NCBI GenBank assembly: GCA_905160935.1
Contig: CAJHZI010000656.1
Span: forward strand, 1,150,005 to 1,214,004
DNA: 64,000 bases
DNA from: Enchytraeus crypticus
Taxonomy: Eukaryota > Annelida > Clitellata > Enchytraeida > Enchytraeidae
Direction of reading: 5' to 3'
Shown here: one piece after another, positions 26,501 through 33,183 of the stretch
How positions within the stretch are numbered: the stretch's first letter is position 1
How the letters are laid out: every line of letters begins with the position of its first letter
Program-made: the position numbers and the translations under genes
The notes under the pieces: generated by a model
Told to the model about the DNA's origin: nothing
The model's input: the letters and a program-made list of their open reading frames with translations, nothing else
Database searches by the model: none

Positions 26501-29500
26501 GCTCTTTAAGCGTCTATCGTCTATTGTTCATAAATTAATAGCTAAATCCAAAAGCTCCTATTTTGAAAACCTCGTTACTGTGAATAAACATAACCCTAAG
26601 AAATTGTGGAATGCAATGGGTTCTCTGCTCAGTAGAAATATACCTAAATCCCTTCCTTCCGACGTCGCATCTACCACTCTCGCCTCATCCTTCCTGAATT
26701 TCTTCAGTGATAAAATTACCAATCTTTGCTCTTCCATACCCTCTTATACTTTAAGTTTCTCATTTGCTGATAAATACACTCCTTCCCCACCAACATTATC
26801 AGATTTTCGCATGGCAACTAATCAGGAAATTCATACTTTAAATCTGAATTCGTCTGATTCATCCTGTCCTCTGGATCTCATTTCAACTAAATTTATCAAA
26901 TCCTGCATTGATGCATTTGTGCCTCCCATAACTCACTTAATAAACCTCTGTCTTAGTGAAGGTGTTTTTCCATCCCATTTTAAACAAGCCGTTGTAACTC
27001 CTCTTTTGAAGAAGTCTTCCTTGCCTAAAATCGAGTTCTCCAACTATCGGCCAATTTCTAATCTTAACTTCATTTCCAAAGTCCTCGAAAGGATTATATA
27101 CTCACGTCTTTGTCTTCAATAAGATTCTTTCTCATCACTCTCACCTTTTCAATCTGCCTATCGTAAATTCTACTCAACTGAAACTGCACTAACCAAGATC
27201 CACAATGATCTCTGTCTTGCCATGGACGCTCAACACGTATCTGCCCTAGTTCTTCTCGATCACTCTGCCGCTTTTGACACCATAAACCACAATATACTCC
27301 TTTCTAGACTCAATTCATGCTTCGGAATCTCTGACAAGGCTCATGGCCTCCTATCCTCATACCTTTCACAGCGTACCCAATCTGTAATTATTGAAAACAC
27401 TTTATCACCATCCTGCACTCTACCTTGTGGAGTCCCTCAGGGTTTTGTGCTTGGTCCCCTCCTTTTCACCTTATATACTACCCCTTTAAGTCACTTGCTG
27501 ATTCCACGCTGAAATTTCACTTTTATGCTGATGACACCCAGATTTATGTCTCGTTCTCTAGTCCTGATTCTTCTGATGCTCTGTCTAAGCTTACTTCTAC
27601 CCTTGGTCTAGTTCACTCCTGGTTTTGCGCCAATCGTCTTGTTGTCAATCCTTCAAAAATGGAATACCTTCTCATTGGCACCCCACAGCAGCGTCATAAA
27701 ATAACTAGCTCAACCATTACATTTAAAGATATCCCCTTAATACCCACAGATTCTGCACGTAACCTTGAGGTAATTTTTGATTCTAATCTAAACTTTAAAA
27801 CTCATATTTCAGCAGTCTGTCGTTCTTCTTTTTTCCATATCCATCAATTACGTCAAATTCGTAAGTACCTTGATTTTAATTCCGCCATTTTATTAGCTAA
27901 TGCGCTTGTCCATTCTAAACTTGATTACTGTAACTCCCTGCTGAATGATCTCCAAAAGACCTCGCTAATTCGTCTCCTACACGTTCAAAATTCTCTTTCT
28001 CGAGTCCTATGTAATGTAAAAATACTCAAATCTCACACCTCTCCTATTCTTAAGAAACTGCACTACCAGTATCCGAACGTATAAAATTCACGATAGCTTC
28101 CTTGACCTTCAAAAGTTTAAATTATGGTAAACCATCCTATCTATCTGATCTTTTATCCATCTATCAACCCTCTCGTAGTCTTCGTTCCTCTAGTAAAACC
28201 CTTCTCACCATACCAAATATTAAATCTGCCATGGGCAGACGCTCCTTCATGTTTTCTGCTCCGACAATATCCAACATGCTCTCTGCCACAATACCTTCGA
28301 TCTTGTAATTGTACTGGTACTTTCCTTGGCAAGCTAAAAACCCATCCCTTTCTGCCATAGGTCTAAATTTTGACCCGCTTCCTTGGATCTTGGACTTGCA
28401 CTGTTTTGATCTCGCTTTCTCTTGTGGTCTCCGTATGCTCAGTCGTCATCGTGTGGTGCTTTGGCGCCTGTTTGTGTAGTGCCTGCAAGAGACGTACCTG
28501 ACATTGCCTTATGGCAAGGAACCGGACGTTAAATTCTTATTGATTGATTGATATTGATTGATTGAAACATTTTAAGGAGGAAACTCAACTAAAGAGGTCA
28601 TACAATGGAAGGAAATAGAGGCAGAGACAGGCTGAGATTACGAAAGTTAGACGATTTAAAGATCCATTACTATAAGGACATGAAAAGAAAAGCGGAAGTC
28701 AGAGAAGAGTGAAGGCGTTTTATATAACATAGACATTCCAGTAGGCATGGCAGTAAGGGAGGAGATAAACCCTCTCGTCTTCGCTCCTCCAGTAAAATCC
28801 TTCTTACTGTAACAGACATTATATCGGCCATTAGCAGACACTCATTATTTCTTCTCGGACAATATGGAACTCACTTCCACTAGATAATACCAATATAGTT
28901 GCTAGAAATACACTGTGCTGCATTGACATACATTTCTGCAAATAAAAACTGACTTTAAAGAATTGCATAAATAATTCCGTGGCATAAAACGTTTAATTAT
29001 AAACGTTTTATGCCACGGAATTATTTATGCAATTCTTTAAAGTCAGTTTAATTAATTAAAGTAGAAATAATTAATTAAATAATTAATTATTGCAATATAC
29101 AAAACCTAAGCTATAAGGCATAAGGTATGGATAAGGCATAGTCTAAGTGAAGAAATTAACTTGTTGATCTAAGAAGTGCTCTTATGGAGCGAGAAAGCAG
29201 ACTTTGAGTATGAATATGTACCTTGAACCTGCCACTTGGCAGTGCACTGACGAGAGAGACAAAACCTACGGGTATTAAATCGCCATGAGGGCGCAAGATT
29301 ATATTACGTCAATTTCAGTCCAAAAATCAGGCATTACGCTTTTCTTAGACTTTTATTATAAATAATGAACATTTAAACGAGATGAAATACAAAACTAAAT
29401 TGGTTAAAATATACCGAGAGTTCCCTTGAACAAAGTTAAATAAGGTTGAGAGAGGTAATTGTGCCAAAGATTTACGACAAGATTATTGAATTTATCCGTA

Positions 29501-30419
29501 GCAGTTAAGAGATAAAGAATTTTAGGAATGATGGAAAATGAATATATGAGAGAATTTAATGTTAAATGAAGAAAAATATGAGCTATTCCGATGAACACGA
29601 TTGTTTTCTGGAAGCAAAACTTTATTCAAACTTTGTTCTTAATTAGCGCAATTGACGAGGATGCTTGATGAACAACAAAACATACAATGGAATATTAACA
29701 TTAATCCTGACATTAAAGAGAATACTAAAGACAGAGCAGACAGAGAGAGAGAGAGGAAGAGAGAGAGAAGTGCTACAATGTAGCCTACTAGACTACAGTA
29801 GGCCTAATAATAATAAACTAATAATACTACTATTCCACAATGATGTTAACTTTATGCAAACATAAGAAACATTAAAACATTAAAAAAATTGTTTTACACA
29901 TTTTTTGATTTTGTAAGCAACAAACGATGCATACCATCTCTAACGGCTAGCTGAACGAGATCATACAAAACAGAATGGAGACCATCTTTTTGTATGACAG
30001 GATCCTTAGCTAGCGCATTTATGAATGGTTCACTAGTGTGTATATCAACTTCTCCATTTGTTAAGAGCAACATTGTGTCTCGTAGCTGAAAATACAACAC
30101 TTGCTATTTTAAATATTAAATGCAGCGGATATTCCACATATACGCATCGGTTGTATAGTTACGTTGCAGACCCCTTCATAGGCAGGATATCATCAATACC
30201 AGCTGGACCTTCTCTGTTACTCCACATAGTGTTACAGTAATCTAATTGTGATACAGTAATCTAATGGTGATCAGTGGTTTGAGTTAATACTCAGCCTGTC
30301 TGATTTATGTCTGATATAAGTGGTAAAAAATATAGAAGAGAGAGATAAAGAGAGAGAGAGAGAGACAAAGAGAGTGAGTGAGAGAGAGAGAGTGAGTGTG
30401 AGTTAGTGAGTGAGTAAGT

Positions 30420-30457
<38 letters not shown>

Positions 30458-32977
30458 CTCAGCCAGGAAGAAGCCACCAAGCAGAAGCAGCGGTGACATC
30501 AAGTCCAGCAGATGAGAAATAGCCTATAGAAATGCAGTTGGCTAATGGCCTTTTTTGATTGTGCAGCTCTGAGCTAAATCATAAAAGTCATAAAGTTACA
30601 CGACGCTACAGCTGACAGTCGTTTGTTGATAAACAATGCATTGAGCACAATGATTAATACAGGAAAAATTATTAAATGTTCCTTATATATTGACTTTTAT
30701 ATTGATATTTACCCCGTAGATGCTGATGATTACAAACGGCTGCAAAGCATTTTACCATTTCCTATCTTCTAATAAGAAAGAAGCACACTGAAAACGAGTA
30801 TTTTGTGCTTTTAAGATGAAACTGCTAGAATCGACAATACCAAAACAGCATTTATGTGTCAACAAACTGCGTCCGGCCTTCACCTTCTAGTGTCTGTTAA
30901 CTTATTTCCTATTGGCTATATCGTTCAACCTCGACAATGAATCGTCACACTTTTACGAGGTATACTTTTAACTTGGAGAGGCAGAGATAACATAATATTG
31001 ATGTGTAACATATAAAAACAACAATTAATAATTTACTATTCATTTTCCAATATTCCAGATAGTTAAAAGATACACACAACAAGTTACATAGCCTTACACA
31101 TGAACATGTATACGTGCACGCATGTATCAATTGTATTCTCAAATATTCAATATATAAATAGTTAACCAATTTGAACCAATTTGAACCAATTTGAACATGC
31201 AAGTTTTTAAATTGTCAGTTATTTTGCTAGATTAAAGTAGCCTGTAAAGGGCTGCTTAAATACGGAAAAGTATTATTAGTAATATAGATATTATTATATG
31301 ATTATAATATAATTAATATTATTAATCATCATCATCATGATCATCATGATCACCATCATCATCATCAGCATCATCATTATCATCATCTTCCCTTAAATTC
31401 CAGTTTAGCCAGGTCGGGATATGAATAGGCCTTCTTCACAACTCTCTGCCGATATCATATCATCCATCAATCCCCAATTTTCCATATCTATTTTAATCAC
31501 TGCATCCCATGTCAGTTGTGGTCTACCACTCTCCAAGTTAACTTATTTCCATCAAGTTAACTTATAATCCATCTCCTACCTCTAAGCTCTTCTTACTACA
31601 TCCCTCTCTGCCTTTCCCACTCTGTGACCATACCATCTCAATCTCGACAGAGCCAACCAACCCTTAAATTCCCTCAAACTCAAATTCATTCTCATATTCA
31701 TTTTCTATTCAATCCCTCTCAGAAGGTTACAGTAACAAAAGTTTTATTTTTTTGGGAAAAACACAAATTATTGTTTTGCTGCATATCCCTTTTCATCTTT
31801 ACCAATAGCACCAGTTTAAGAGTTAATGACTAGCAACGTCATTTCAGAAATTTTCTGTTAATAAGTTAATACACAGAAGTTTGAAATGATCCTAGCTTCA
31901 AGCTAAAATCTCTAATTTTCTTACCTGCTCCGAGAGATTTAAGTGCGCAATAAGTCTTCTCACAAAGTCCTCTTGATATTTTCTGAAATAATACAGTTTT
32001 TATGAAGAGATATATGATATAATATCAAATTAACTATCTCTTCAGTCAAAAGATGATACACTGTGAACTCTAAGTATTGAAAAAGTGGTCATAAACCTCT
32101 AAGGCCAATACCAAGATAATACTAATTATCAGCCCCTAAAAACTTTTTTAATTTTCTTAGCAATTTTCACAATGGACATACAAATTAAGCCAACACTAAA
32201 ACTTAACATTTTATGTTCCAAACTTCTAATGTTTCACAAATATGTGTCTGGATATTCTTCATGACCTTAATCTTCAAGTATACTATTTAAAATATTTAAA
32301 TGGAATATACTGGAGGAATCAATAAAAGTAAAAGTGATAAAGCTAGTTAGAGAAGTTTCCTTTCTCGATGGTGTATTGTTGATTGAATGAGCACAGAATT
32401 GGAACTCGCATCTGCAATCAGACACCCAATCAATCGTGCTACATACTCGATCAATACATGTGAGTTAAACATTTAATTTAAAAAAATTTATTAATGCTAA
32501 ATTGCCAATGGAACAACAGTTAACAAGGCACAGTTAACAGTTAGTCCTTAAAATAAGACAAAAGATGAAATTTAGAGAGATTACAAACCTGTGCCATTCT
32601 GCACAATCAAAAAGAATGAACAATGAATGCGCCACCAGCCCAGCATATGAATAACGCCCAACCTCTCCAAGTTCTTCAGAAAGATCCGCTGGGATAACTG
32701 CCATCGCCTCACCAGCTATTTTGGCCAATGAACTGAAGCCTCCTGAAACAGCTTCACATTCTAACTGCTGAGACTGATCAACACTTTGTGGACTTGATAC
32801 AGAAACAATATTGCTCCTTATGTCGACATTAAATTCATTATTAGTCAAAATGTGTTCATTCATCTCAGTGTCGTACATTACATCATCATCAATATCAATA
32901 TGCTTCAGGAGAGCACAGGTTTCAGATGCTATTTCACAGCTGTGGCAGCTGCCAGAAGATAAATGTTTCTTCTCCAT
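6458..32977 (-). CDS. TMCO4: TMCO4-like DUF726 hydrolase-family membrane protein, 13 coding exons
   Basis: The gene is joined from 13 exons with GT/AG junctions and consistent phases: 32,977-32,589; 31,982-31,925; 30,085-29,935; 25,079-24,972; 24,341-24,219; 20,703-20,563; 18,369-18,250; 17,161-17,000; 13,708-13,572; 11,164-11,080; 10,553-10,436; 9,007-8,890; 6,919-6,458. They total 2,172 bases, or 723 residues. The order is an acidic variable N-terminus, an alpha-helical region (130-235), a basic stretch and Gly/Ala-rich hydrophobic segment (about 255-324), then an alpha/beta-hydrolase-like domain. In that domain GFSFGA (Ser474) is the nucleophile elbow, VLLGAP follows at 501-506, and Asp533 and His574 are candidate triad partners. 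A Ser-rich tail ends the protein. Human TMCO4 is similar but somewhat shorter. The family (DUF726; yeast Mil1 is a relative) is membrane-associated; its substrate is unknown to me. The start Met is uncertain, because an acceptor-like TTGTAG lies upstream and earlier exons are possible. Confidence 0.93.
6920..8889 (-). other. TMCO4 intron 12
   Basis: This is mostly unrecognised AT-rich sequence. A local duplication of about 33 bases (AGACCAGTTTAAA-TACCTAAGG) lies at 8,488-8,582, separated by an AAAAGACC-rich spacer. A short piece near 8,583-8,612 (GGCATAGCCTTTTGTGAAAG) resembles SINE-C. Confidence 0.6.
8890..9007 (-). CDS. TMCO4: TMCO4 exon 12
   Basis: The acceptor is GTGGTACAG. The reading [20 protein letters not shown] ... 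NIDLSDF matches the block after the INGYCR motif of TMCO4. The donor is GTATGC, phase 0. Asp533 (SDW) is the likely acid of the triad, by position. Confidence 0.92.
9008..10435 (-). other. TMCO4 intron 11
   Basis: It contains one SINE-C copy (9,770-10,005); the rest is unrecognised AT-rich sequence. Confidence 0.6.
9770..10005 (+). mobile_element. SINE-like element (family C), diverged copy
   Basis: Landmarks are GCAAGAACTAAGGAGGGCAA, AACCATCTCAGAAG, TATAGGCTACATTAAGGTG, CTTTATGGATCGTGAAAG and a tail AGAGATAGAGATA. The terminal hairpin is eroded (CTTCCAATTGACA). It shares the 5' part AAGAACTA-GGAAGACAA with the copy at 16,321-16,560. Confidence 0.55.
10436..10553 (-). CDS. TMCO4: TMCO4 exon 11
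   Basis: Entered at ATACGCAG in phase 1. It encodes [38 protein letters not shown] and leaves at GTAATG. The VLLGAPV and GRI-NGY-R blocks are characteristic of the DUF726 hydrolase fold. Confidence 0.95.
11080..11164 (-). CDS. TMCO4: TMCO4 exon 10 (nucleophile elbow)
   Basis: An 85-base exon with acceptor TTATTTTCAG and donor GTTAGC. It encodes [33 protein letters not shown] fits the G-x-S-x-G serine-hydrolase elbow. It was found by looking for the piece missing between exons 9 and 11, and the phases on both sides agree. Confidence 0.95.
11385..11575 (-). mobile_element. RTE-like LINE 3' ORF fragment
   Basis: The minus strand reads through [10 protein letters not shown]-type, [11 protein letters not shown] and [10 protein letters not shown]-type pieces near the ORF end, now frameshifted. 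The terminal hairpin is not present at the left end. Confidence 0.6.
11578..11975. repeat. (TA)n-rich compound microsatellite
   Basis: Pure TA blocks alternate with repeats of AAATGTAAATTTATACTTT and of ACATATATACAGTA-TAGGTTCTTA. The GTTCTTATACATACGATATTA unit occurs several times, which points to local duplication inside the tract. Confidence 0.85.
12100..12290. repeat. Local degenerate repeat (ATAATCGCTGCATTTAGTTAC type)
   Basis: Units of about 33-40 bases, TATCATAATATAATAGCTGC then ATTTAGTTAC, occur here several times and again near 12,505-12,560 and 12,955-13,010. The LINE ends and (TA)n now inside the series look like later insertions into an older tandem array. Confidence 0.6.
12295..12503 (+). 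mobile_element. L2/CR1-like LINE 3' end
   Basis: Same unit as at 2,037 and 28,349: CGCCATAGGTCTAAATTTTG, TGGACTTGTACTGTTTTAAT, AACCGGACTCTAAATTC and a TTGATTGAT tail. A 5'-truncated copy. Confidence 0.8.
12570..12641. repeat. (TA)n microsatellite
   Basis: TA tract with one ACATACATA interruption. Confidence 0.9.
12643..12945 (+). mobile_element. RTE-like LINE 3' end
   Basis: Here [31 protein letters not shown] and [12 protein letters not shown] are visible in shifted frames. The hairpin CTGCCAGTGGGCAG and TGCACTAAGACAGAGAGAAA follow. An (AAGTAAA)n expansion sits at its 5' side. A 5'-truncated copy in a TMCO4 intron, antisense to the gene. Confidence 0.8.
13572..13708 (-). CDS. TMCO4: TMCO4 exon 9
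   Basis: The acceptor is GATAATTCAG. The reading [45 protein letters not shown] leads to donor GTTATT. The block TWP-x-L-x-SV-x-x-IDNPW is nearly the same as in vertebrate TMCO4, making this one of the strongest matches in the gene. Confidence 0.96.
13709..16999 (-). other. TMCO4 intron 8
   Basis: A (GA)n tract lies at 14,152-14,180 and a SINE-C copy at 16,321-16,560. A local duplication at about 15,268-15,345 (ATTTTCTC-GTATC-TAATCTAAGATCAAA) is present. The rest is unrecognised AT-rich sequence. Confidence 0.6.
16321..16560 (-). mobile_element. SINE-like element (family C), longest 5' extension
   Basis: In reverse it ends GGACCTGCCACTTGGCAGAA, with the hairpin intact. It also carries ACTCTTTTTCGAGACC, AAAGGGATTACAG, CATCTCAGAAGACATTTGTC and GAAGCAAGAACTAGGGAAGA. 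It defines how far the family may extend in the 5' direction. Confidence 0.6.
17000..17161 (-). CDS. TMCO4: TMCO4 exon 8
   Basis: The acceptor is GTGGGAGCAG. It encodes [40 protein letters not shown] and LMHTVLAG, with donor GTCTGC. The EQY-L-x-E-KYL-x-x-G-ALE block is diagnostic of the family. Confidence 0.95.
17485..17640 (+). mobile_element. RTE-like LINE 3' end, eroded
   Basis: Readable pieces are [14 protein letters not shown]-like (a frameshifted RGRPR region), [13 protein letters not shown], and a damaged hairpin CTGCCGTTAGCAG with TGCACAAGAAGAAG. Confidence 0.65.
17738..17935. repeat. Tandem repeat, about 33-bp unit, six degenerate copies
   Basis: The unit is approximately GTAGCACACTTGGCTAATCA followed by TGACGAGTTG. 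The copies differ at many positions, so the array is old. It starts in the sequence after the RTE-like fragment. Confidence 0.75.
18250..18369 (-). CDS. TMCO4: TMCO4 exon 7
   Basis: The acceptor is TTTTTGTAG. It encodes [38 protein letters not shown] and leaves at GTACGA. It joins the end of the hydrophobic segment (GLTG-YKM) to the first strand of the hydrolase domain (HVTIAISGW). Confidence 0.94.
18410..18740 (-). mobile_element. RTE-like LINE 3' end, best-preserved 3' ORF
   Basis: The minus-strand frame reads [64 protein letters not shown]. That is the C-terminus of the LINE ORF running into the hairpin region (CTGCCAGTAGGCAG) and a GAGAGA tail. It shows that the terminal hairpin overlaps the ORF (DLPVGSAL). 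Confidence 0.85.
19012..19145 (-). mobile_element. tRNA-derived SINE (family A)
   Basis: A full copy with head TGGAGCCAATGGCGAAGTCG, A box TGGCGAAGTCG, B box CGTTCAAATCC, body GTCACTGACATCGCTTTCGA, and tail CTTTACCAGCTTTTTA. It lies in TMCO4 intron 6 in the same orientation as the gene. Confidence 0.85.
19330..20115 (-). mobile_element. RTE-like LINE, ~0.8-kb 3' portion, decayed
   Basis: From the hairpin side (CTGCAAATAGGCAG) through RGN-x-LQEEAIEG, [23 protein letters not shown]-like pieces back to [14 protein letters not shown] near 20,040. There are many stops and frameshifts. Confidence 0.7.
20215..20362 (-). mobile_element. L2/CR1-like LINE 3' end
   Basis: The minus-strand copy starts at its tail, AATCAATCAATAAGAATTTA, then ACGTCCGGTTCCTCGCCATA, and stops near CACAAGATAAT. 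A 5'-truncated copy. Confidence 0.8.
20563..20703 (-). CDS. TMCO4: TMCO4 exon 6 (Gly/Ala-rich membrane segment)
   Basis: The acceptor is ATGATAG. It encodes [47 protein letters not shown], with donor GTTAGC. This is the conserved glycine-rich hydrophobic region of TMCO4 and likely forms membrane helices. Confidence 0.96.
21155..21290 (-). mobile_element. L2/CR1-like LINE 3' portion, diverged
   Basis: It contains AGAGAAAGCGCAATCAAAAC, GCAAGTTCATGATCCAAGGC and TTTTTAGTTTGCCCAAGAAA, matching the region around the ORF end of the LINE at 28,330-28,430 in reverse. Confidence 0.6.
21412..21482 (+). pseudogene. RTE-like RT scrap
   Basis: The reading [15 protein letters not shown] fits the GFRKGRGT-x-x-AI motif of RTE-type reverse transcriptases. 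Sequence from a different LINE follows immediately, so the junction is a chimera. Confidence 0.6.
21483..22190 (+). pseudogene. LINE reverse transcriptase, YADD box to C-terminus
   Basis: The frame opens [15 protein letters not shown], the catalytic Y-A-D-D box of reverse transcriptase. It continues through [20 protein letters not shown] (the L-x-x-N-x-x-KT-x-x motif), [36 protein letters not shown] and RARRAGF, and stops after about 215 codons (CFPFP). This is a 3' piece of a Jockey/CR1-type LINE, unlike the L2-like elements nearby. The last bases ([16 protein letters not shown] in another frame) probably continue the ORF after a frameshift. An (A)-poor tail with AATAAACGAATA lies at about 22,440. 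Confidence 0.75.
22537..22770 (-). mobile_element. tRNA-derived SINE (family B)
   Basis: In reverse: GTCTCAATAGCGTAGGGGTA (A box TAGCGTAGGGG), TGAACCCTCGTGGGTTCGAA with B box GGGTTCGAATCCC, then AGCCGCGCTGATCTGAGAG and a body ending GTGTTTACTTTA. Other copies lie at 37,373 and 58,318. It is inserted into an RTE-like copy that resumes at CTCGAGAAGGCC. Confidence 0.85.
22771..23072 (+). pseudogene. RTE-like reverse transcriptase core fragment
   Basis: Broken frames read [60 protein letters not shown] and [11 protein letters not shown]. These are the palm blocks before and at the catalytic FADD box, which here reads FADF and is therefore dead. A minus-strand RTE piece follows immediately. Confidence 0.8.
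23078..23475 (-). mobile_element. RTE-like LINE 3' ORF fragment
   Basis: The minus strand reads [59 protein letters not shown] and [20 protein letters not shown]. These are the connection region of the RTE ORF, with a duplicated WTQKVT segment. It abuts the plus-strand RTE core head to head and is flanked by (TA)n. Confidence 0.8.
23475..23590. repeat. (TA)n microsatellite with TATGTATG variants
   Basis: A long TA tract begins directly inside the RTE-like fragment sequence (TTCCATTCTTATATA), so the tract has interrupted it. Confidence 0.9.
23948..24058. repeat. CAT/CCA/CCG trinucleotide tract
   Basis: It runs from (CAT)n through (CCA)n and (CCG)n back to (CAT)n. The resulting poly-His or poly-Met frames are not genes. 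A related (CAT)n tract followed by the same CTTCCCTTAAAT-CCAGT motif is found at 31,328-31,405. Confidence 0.9.
24219..24341 (-). CDS. TMCO4: TMCO4 exon 5
   Basis: The acceptor TCTGTTCAG fits phase 1. It encodes [40 protein letters not shown], with donor GTGAGT. The basic stretch followed by the start of the Gly/Ala-rich segment is typical of TMCO4. A second acceptor (TTGTAG) nearer the basic stretch would break the phase and was rejected. Confidence 0.92.
24972..25079 (-). CDS. TMCO4: TMCO4 exon 4
   Basis: The acceptor TATTCGAG is weak in pyrimidines, but its phase fits. It encodes [35 protein letters not shown], with donor GTGAGG. The YDAR-x-R-x-L-x-x-I block is found in TMCO4 proteins. 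Confidence 0.9.
25255..25827 (+). pseudogene. RTE-like LINE RT, FADD box to ORF 3' region
   Basis: Read across frameshifts: [98 protein letters not shown], then [24 protein letters not shown] is the catalytic box and EYLGHT the x-YLG motif. Several stops (for example TAG after MDSL and TAA after ERMF) make it non-functional. It ends exactly where the L2-like element begins. Confidence 0.85.
25927..26343 (+). pseudogene. LINE AP-endonuclease C-terminal part
   Basis: Reads [17 protein letters not shown] (the GDFN block of APE-type endonucleases), [20 protein letters not shown] (the HxxGHxLDLxIT block) and [16 protein letters not shown], where SDH is expected but S-V-H is seen. The catalytic Asp of SDH is therefore altered. 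Stops at 26,341. Confidence 0.85.
26349..28084 (+). pseudogene. LINE reverse transcriptase (L2/CR1-like), three frames
   Basis: Segment 1 (26,349-27,122) ends with [12 protein letters not shown] and [19 protein letters not shown], fingers motifs. After a stop or shift, segment 2 (27,222-27,512) has [20 protein letters not shown] (palm motif A, with the catalytic Asp in AFDT) and [13 protein letters not shown], where the usual S after PQG is F. Segment 3 (27,425-28,084) has [10 protein letters not shown], the catalytic YADD box, then [25 protein letters not shown] (normally NLGV) and [17 protein letters not shown]. Each catalytic block survives, but the frames do not connect. Confidence 0.92.
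28102..28308 (+). pseudogene. LINE ORF C-terminal piece
   Basis: Reads [57 protein letters not shown]. This is the conserved region after the RT in L2-like LINEs ([22 protein letters not shown]). A frameshift separates it from the RT. Confidence 0.85.
28345..28565 (+). mobile_element. LINE 3' UTR and (TTGATTGA) tail
   Basis: From TCTGCCATAGGTCTAAATTT to GGACGTTAAATTCTTATTGA and ATTGATTGATATTGATTGA. This is the reference copy for the solo ends found elsewhere in the window. Confidence 0.85.
28570..28770 (+). mobile_element. RTE-like LINE 3' end
   Basis: It begins within [20 protein letters not shown] (a frameshifted [16 protein letters not shown] region), then [12 protein letters not shown] and a damaged hairpin TTCCAGTAGGCA with CAGTAAGGGAGGAG. 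It starts a few bases after the L2 tail. Confidence 0.65.
28946..29049. repeat. Perfect palindrome, 50-bp arms, 4-base loop
   Basis: The left arm 28,946-28,995 (AAACTGACTTTAAAGAATTG ... AAAACGTTTA) is the exact reverse complement of 29,000-29,049, separated by ATTA. No mismatch is seen in 50 pairs. As RNA or single-stranded DNA it would fold as one long hairpin. Confidence 0.97.
29105..29262 (+). mobile_element. SINE-like element (family C)
   Basis: Contains CTAAGCTATAAGGCATAAGG, TGAAGAAATTAACTTGTTGA, TCTTATGGAGCGAGAAAGCA, TATGTACCTTGAACC, the intact hairpin CTGCCACTTGGCAG and TGCACTGACGAGAGAGAC. Confidence 0.75.
29935..30085 (-). CDS. TMCO4: TMCO4 exon 3
   Basis: The acceptor is TATTTTCAG. 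It encodes [50 protein letters not shown], with donor GTATGC. It is helical in character; the LAVRDG end runs directly into the conserved GIYDAR of exon 4, and the phases agree. Confidence 0.9.
30332..30458. repeat. (GA)n / GTGA compound microsatellite
   Basis: GAGA runs interrupted by GAGTGAGTGAG and GTTAGTGAGTGAG units. Confidence 0.9.
30580..30957. mobile_element. MITE-like element, copy 1 (uninterrupted)
   Basis: About 380 bases with short inverted ends: CATAAAAGTCATAAAG at the left and CGTCACACTTTTACG at the right, which reads CGTAAAAGTGTGACG in reverse. A diverged second copy lies at 36,543-37,078. No coding capacity is seen. The exact ends and target duplication could not be fixed. 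Confidence 0.6.
31328..31388. repeat. (CAT)n with CATGAT variants
   Basis: CAT units broken by CATGATCATCATGATCACC. Followed by CTTCCCTTAAATTCCAGTTT, a motif that also follows the tract at 23,948. Confidence 0.85.
31925..31982 (-). CDS. TMCO4: TMCO4 exon 2
   Basis: A 58-base exon, acceptor TATTATTTCAG and donor GTAAGA, both strong. It encodes [19 protein letters not shown] after an Arg codon split across the junction. It was not obvious as an open frame and is supported by splice sites and phase. Confidence 0.88.
31983..32588 (-). other. TMCO4 intron 1
   Basis: AT-rich with no recognised repeat. Confidence 0.6.
32589..32977 (-). CDS. TMCO4: TMCO4 exon 1 (first recognised coding exon)
   Basis: It starts at an ATG followed by [20 protein letters not shown] and carries a variable acidic region ([31 protein letters not shown]). 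It ends with [33 protein letters not shown] and donor GTTTGT. The last 40 residues look like the start of the conserved TMCO4 helical region. Upstream, the frame continues for eight codons to an AG and then a stop (TAA) at about 33,010. So either this ATG is the start, with a 5' UTR exon, or the exon is internal and more coding exons lie above it. Confidence 0.8.
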
Positions 32978-33183
32978 CCATGCAGCTTTAACTGCACTAC
33001 AAAAGTGATTTTACTGAAAGCAGATAAAACAAACCATACAACGATACTATGTACAGTAAATACAGTGTATCTATACATATTTTCGGGAATGTCAGTTGCT
33101 ACTGATACCTATTTCAAATGTTTTTATATAATTCAAAGTATTGAAAGAAGAAGAGTAATGACAACCATAATAATAATAATTGT

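Larger units (their letters stand above)
25835..28560 (+). mobile_element. L2/CR1-like LINE, 5'-truncated, 2.7 kb
   Basis: A plus-strand retrotransposon, antisense to TMCO4. It begins inside the AP-endonuclease domain (LTVYRP, then [12 protein letters not shown] at about 25,980) and runs through the linker, the reverse transcriptase (26,349-28,084) and a C-terminal piece (28,102-28,308). It ends in a 3' UTR with a (TTGATTGA) tail at about 28,530-28,565, the microsatellite tail typical of CR1/L2-type LINEs. The ORF is broken by at least four stops or frameshifts. Its last 200 bases recur at 2,037, 12,295, 20,215, 35,323 and 40,322, so this family has been active here repeatedly. Confidence 0.9.
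25080..29934 (-). other. TMCO4 intron 3 (largest)
   Basis: It holds an RTE-like fragment, a 2.7-kb L2/CR1-like LINE, a further RTE-like end, a 104-nt palindrome and a SINE-C copy, each listed separately. The remainder (29,261-29,934) is unrecognised apart from a (GA)n patch near 29,741-29,768. Confidence 0.8.
30086..31924 (-). other. TMCO4 intron 2
   Basis: A (GA)n-rich compound tract lies at 30,332-30,458, a MITE-like copy at 30,580-30,957 and a (CAT)n/(ATG)n tract at 31,328-31,388. A run of GAACCAATTT repeats is at about 31,168-31,198. The rest is unrecognised. Confidence 0.6.
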
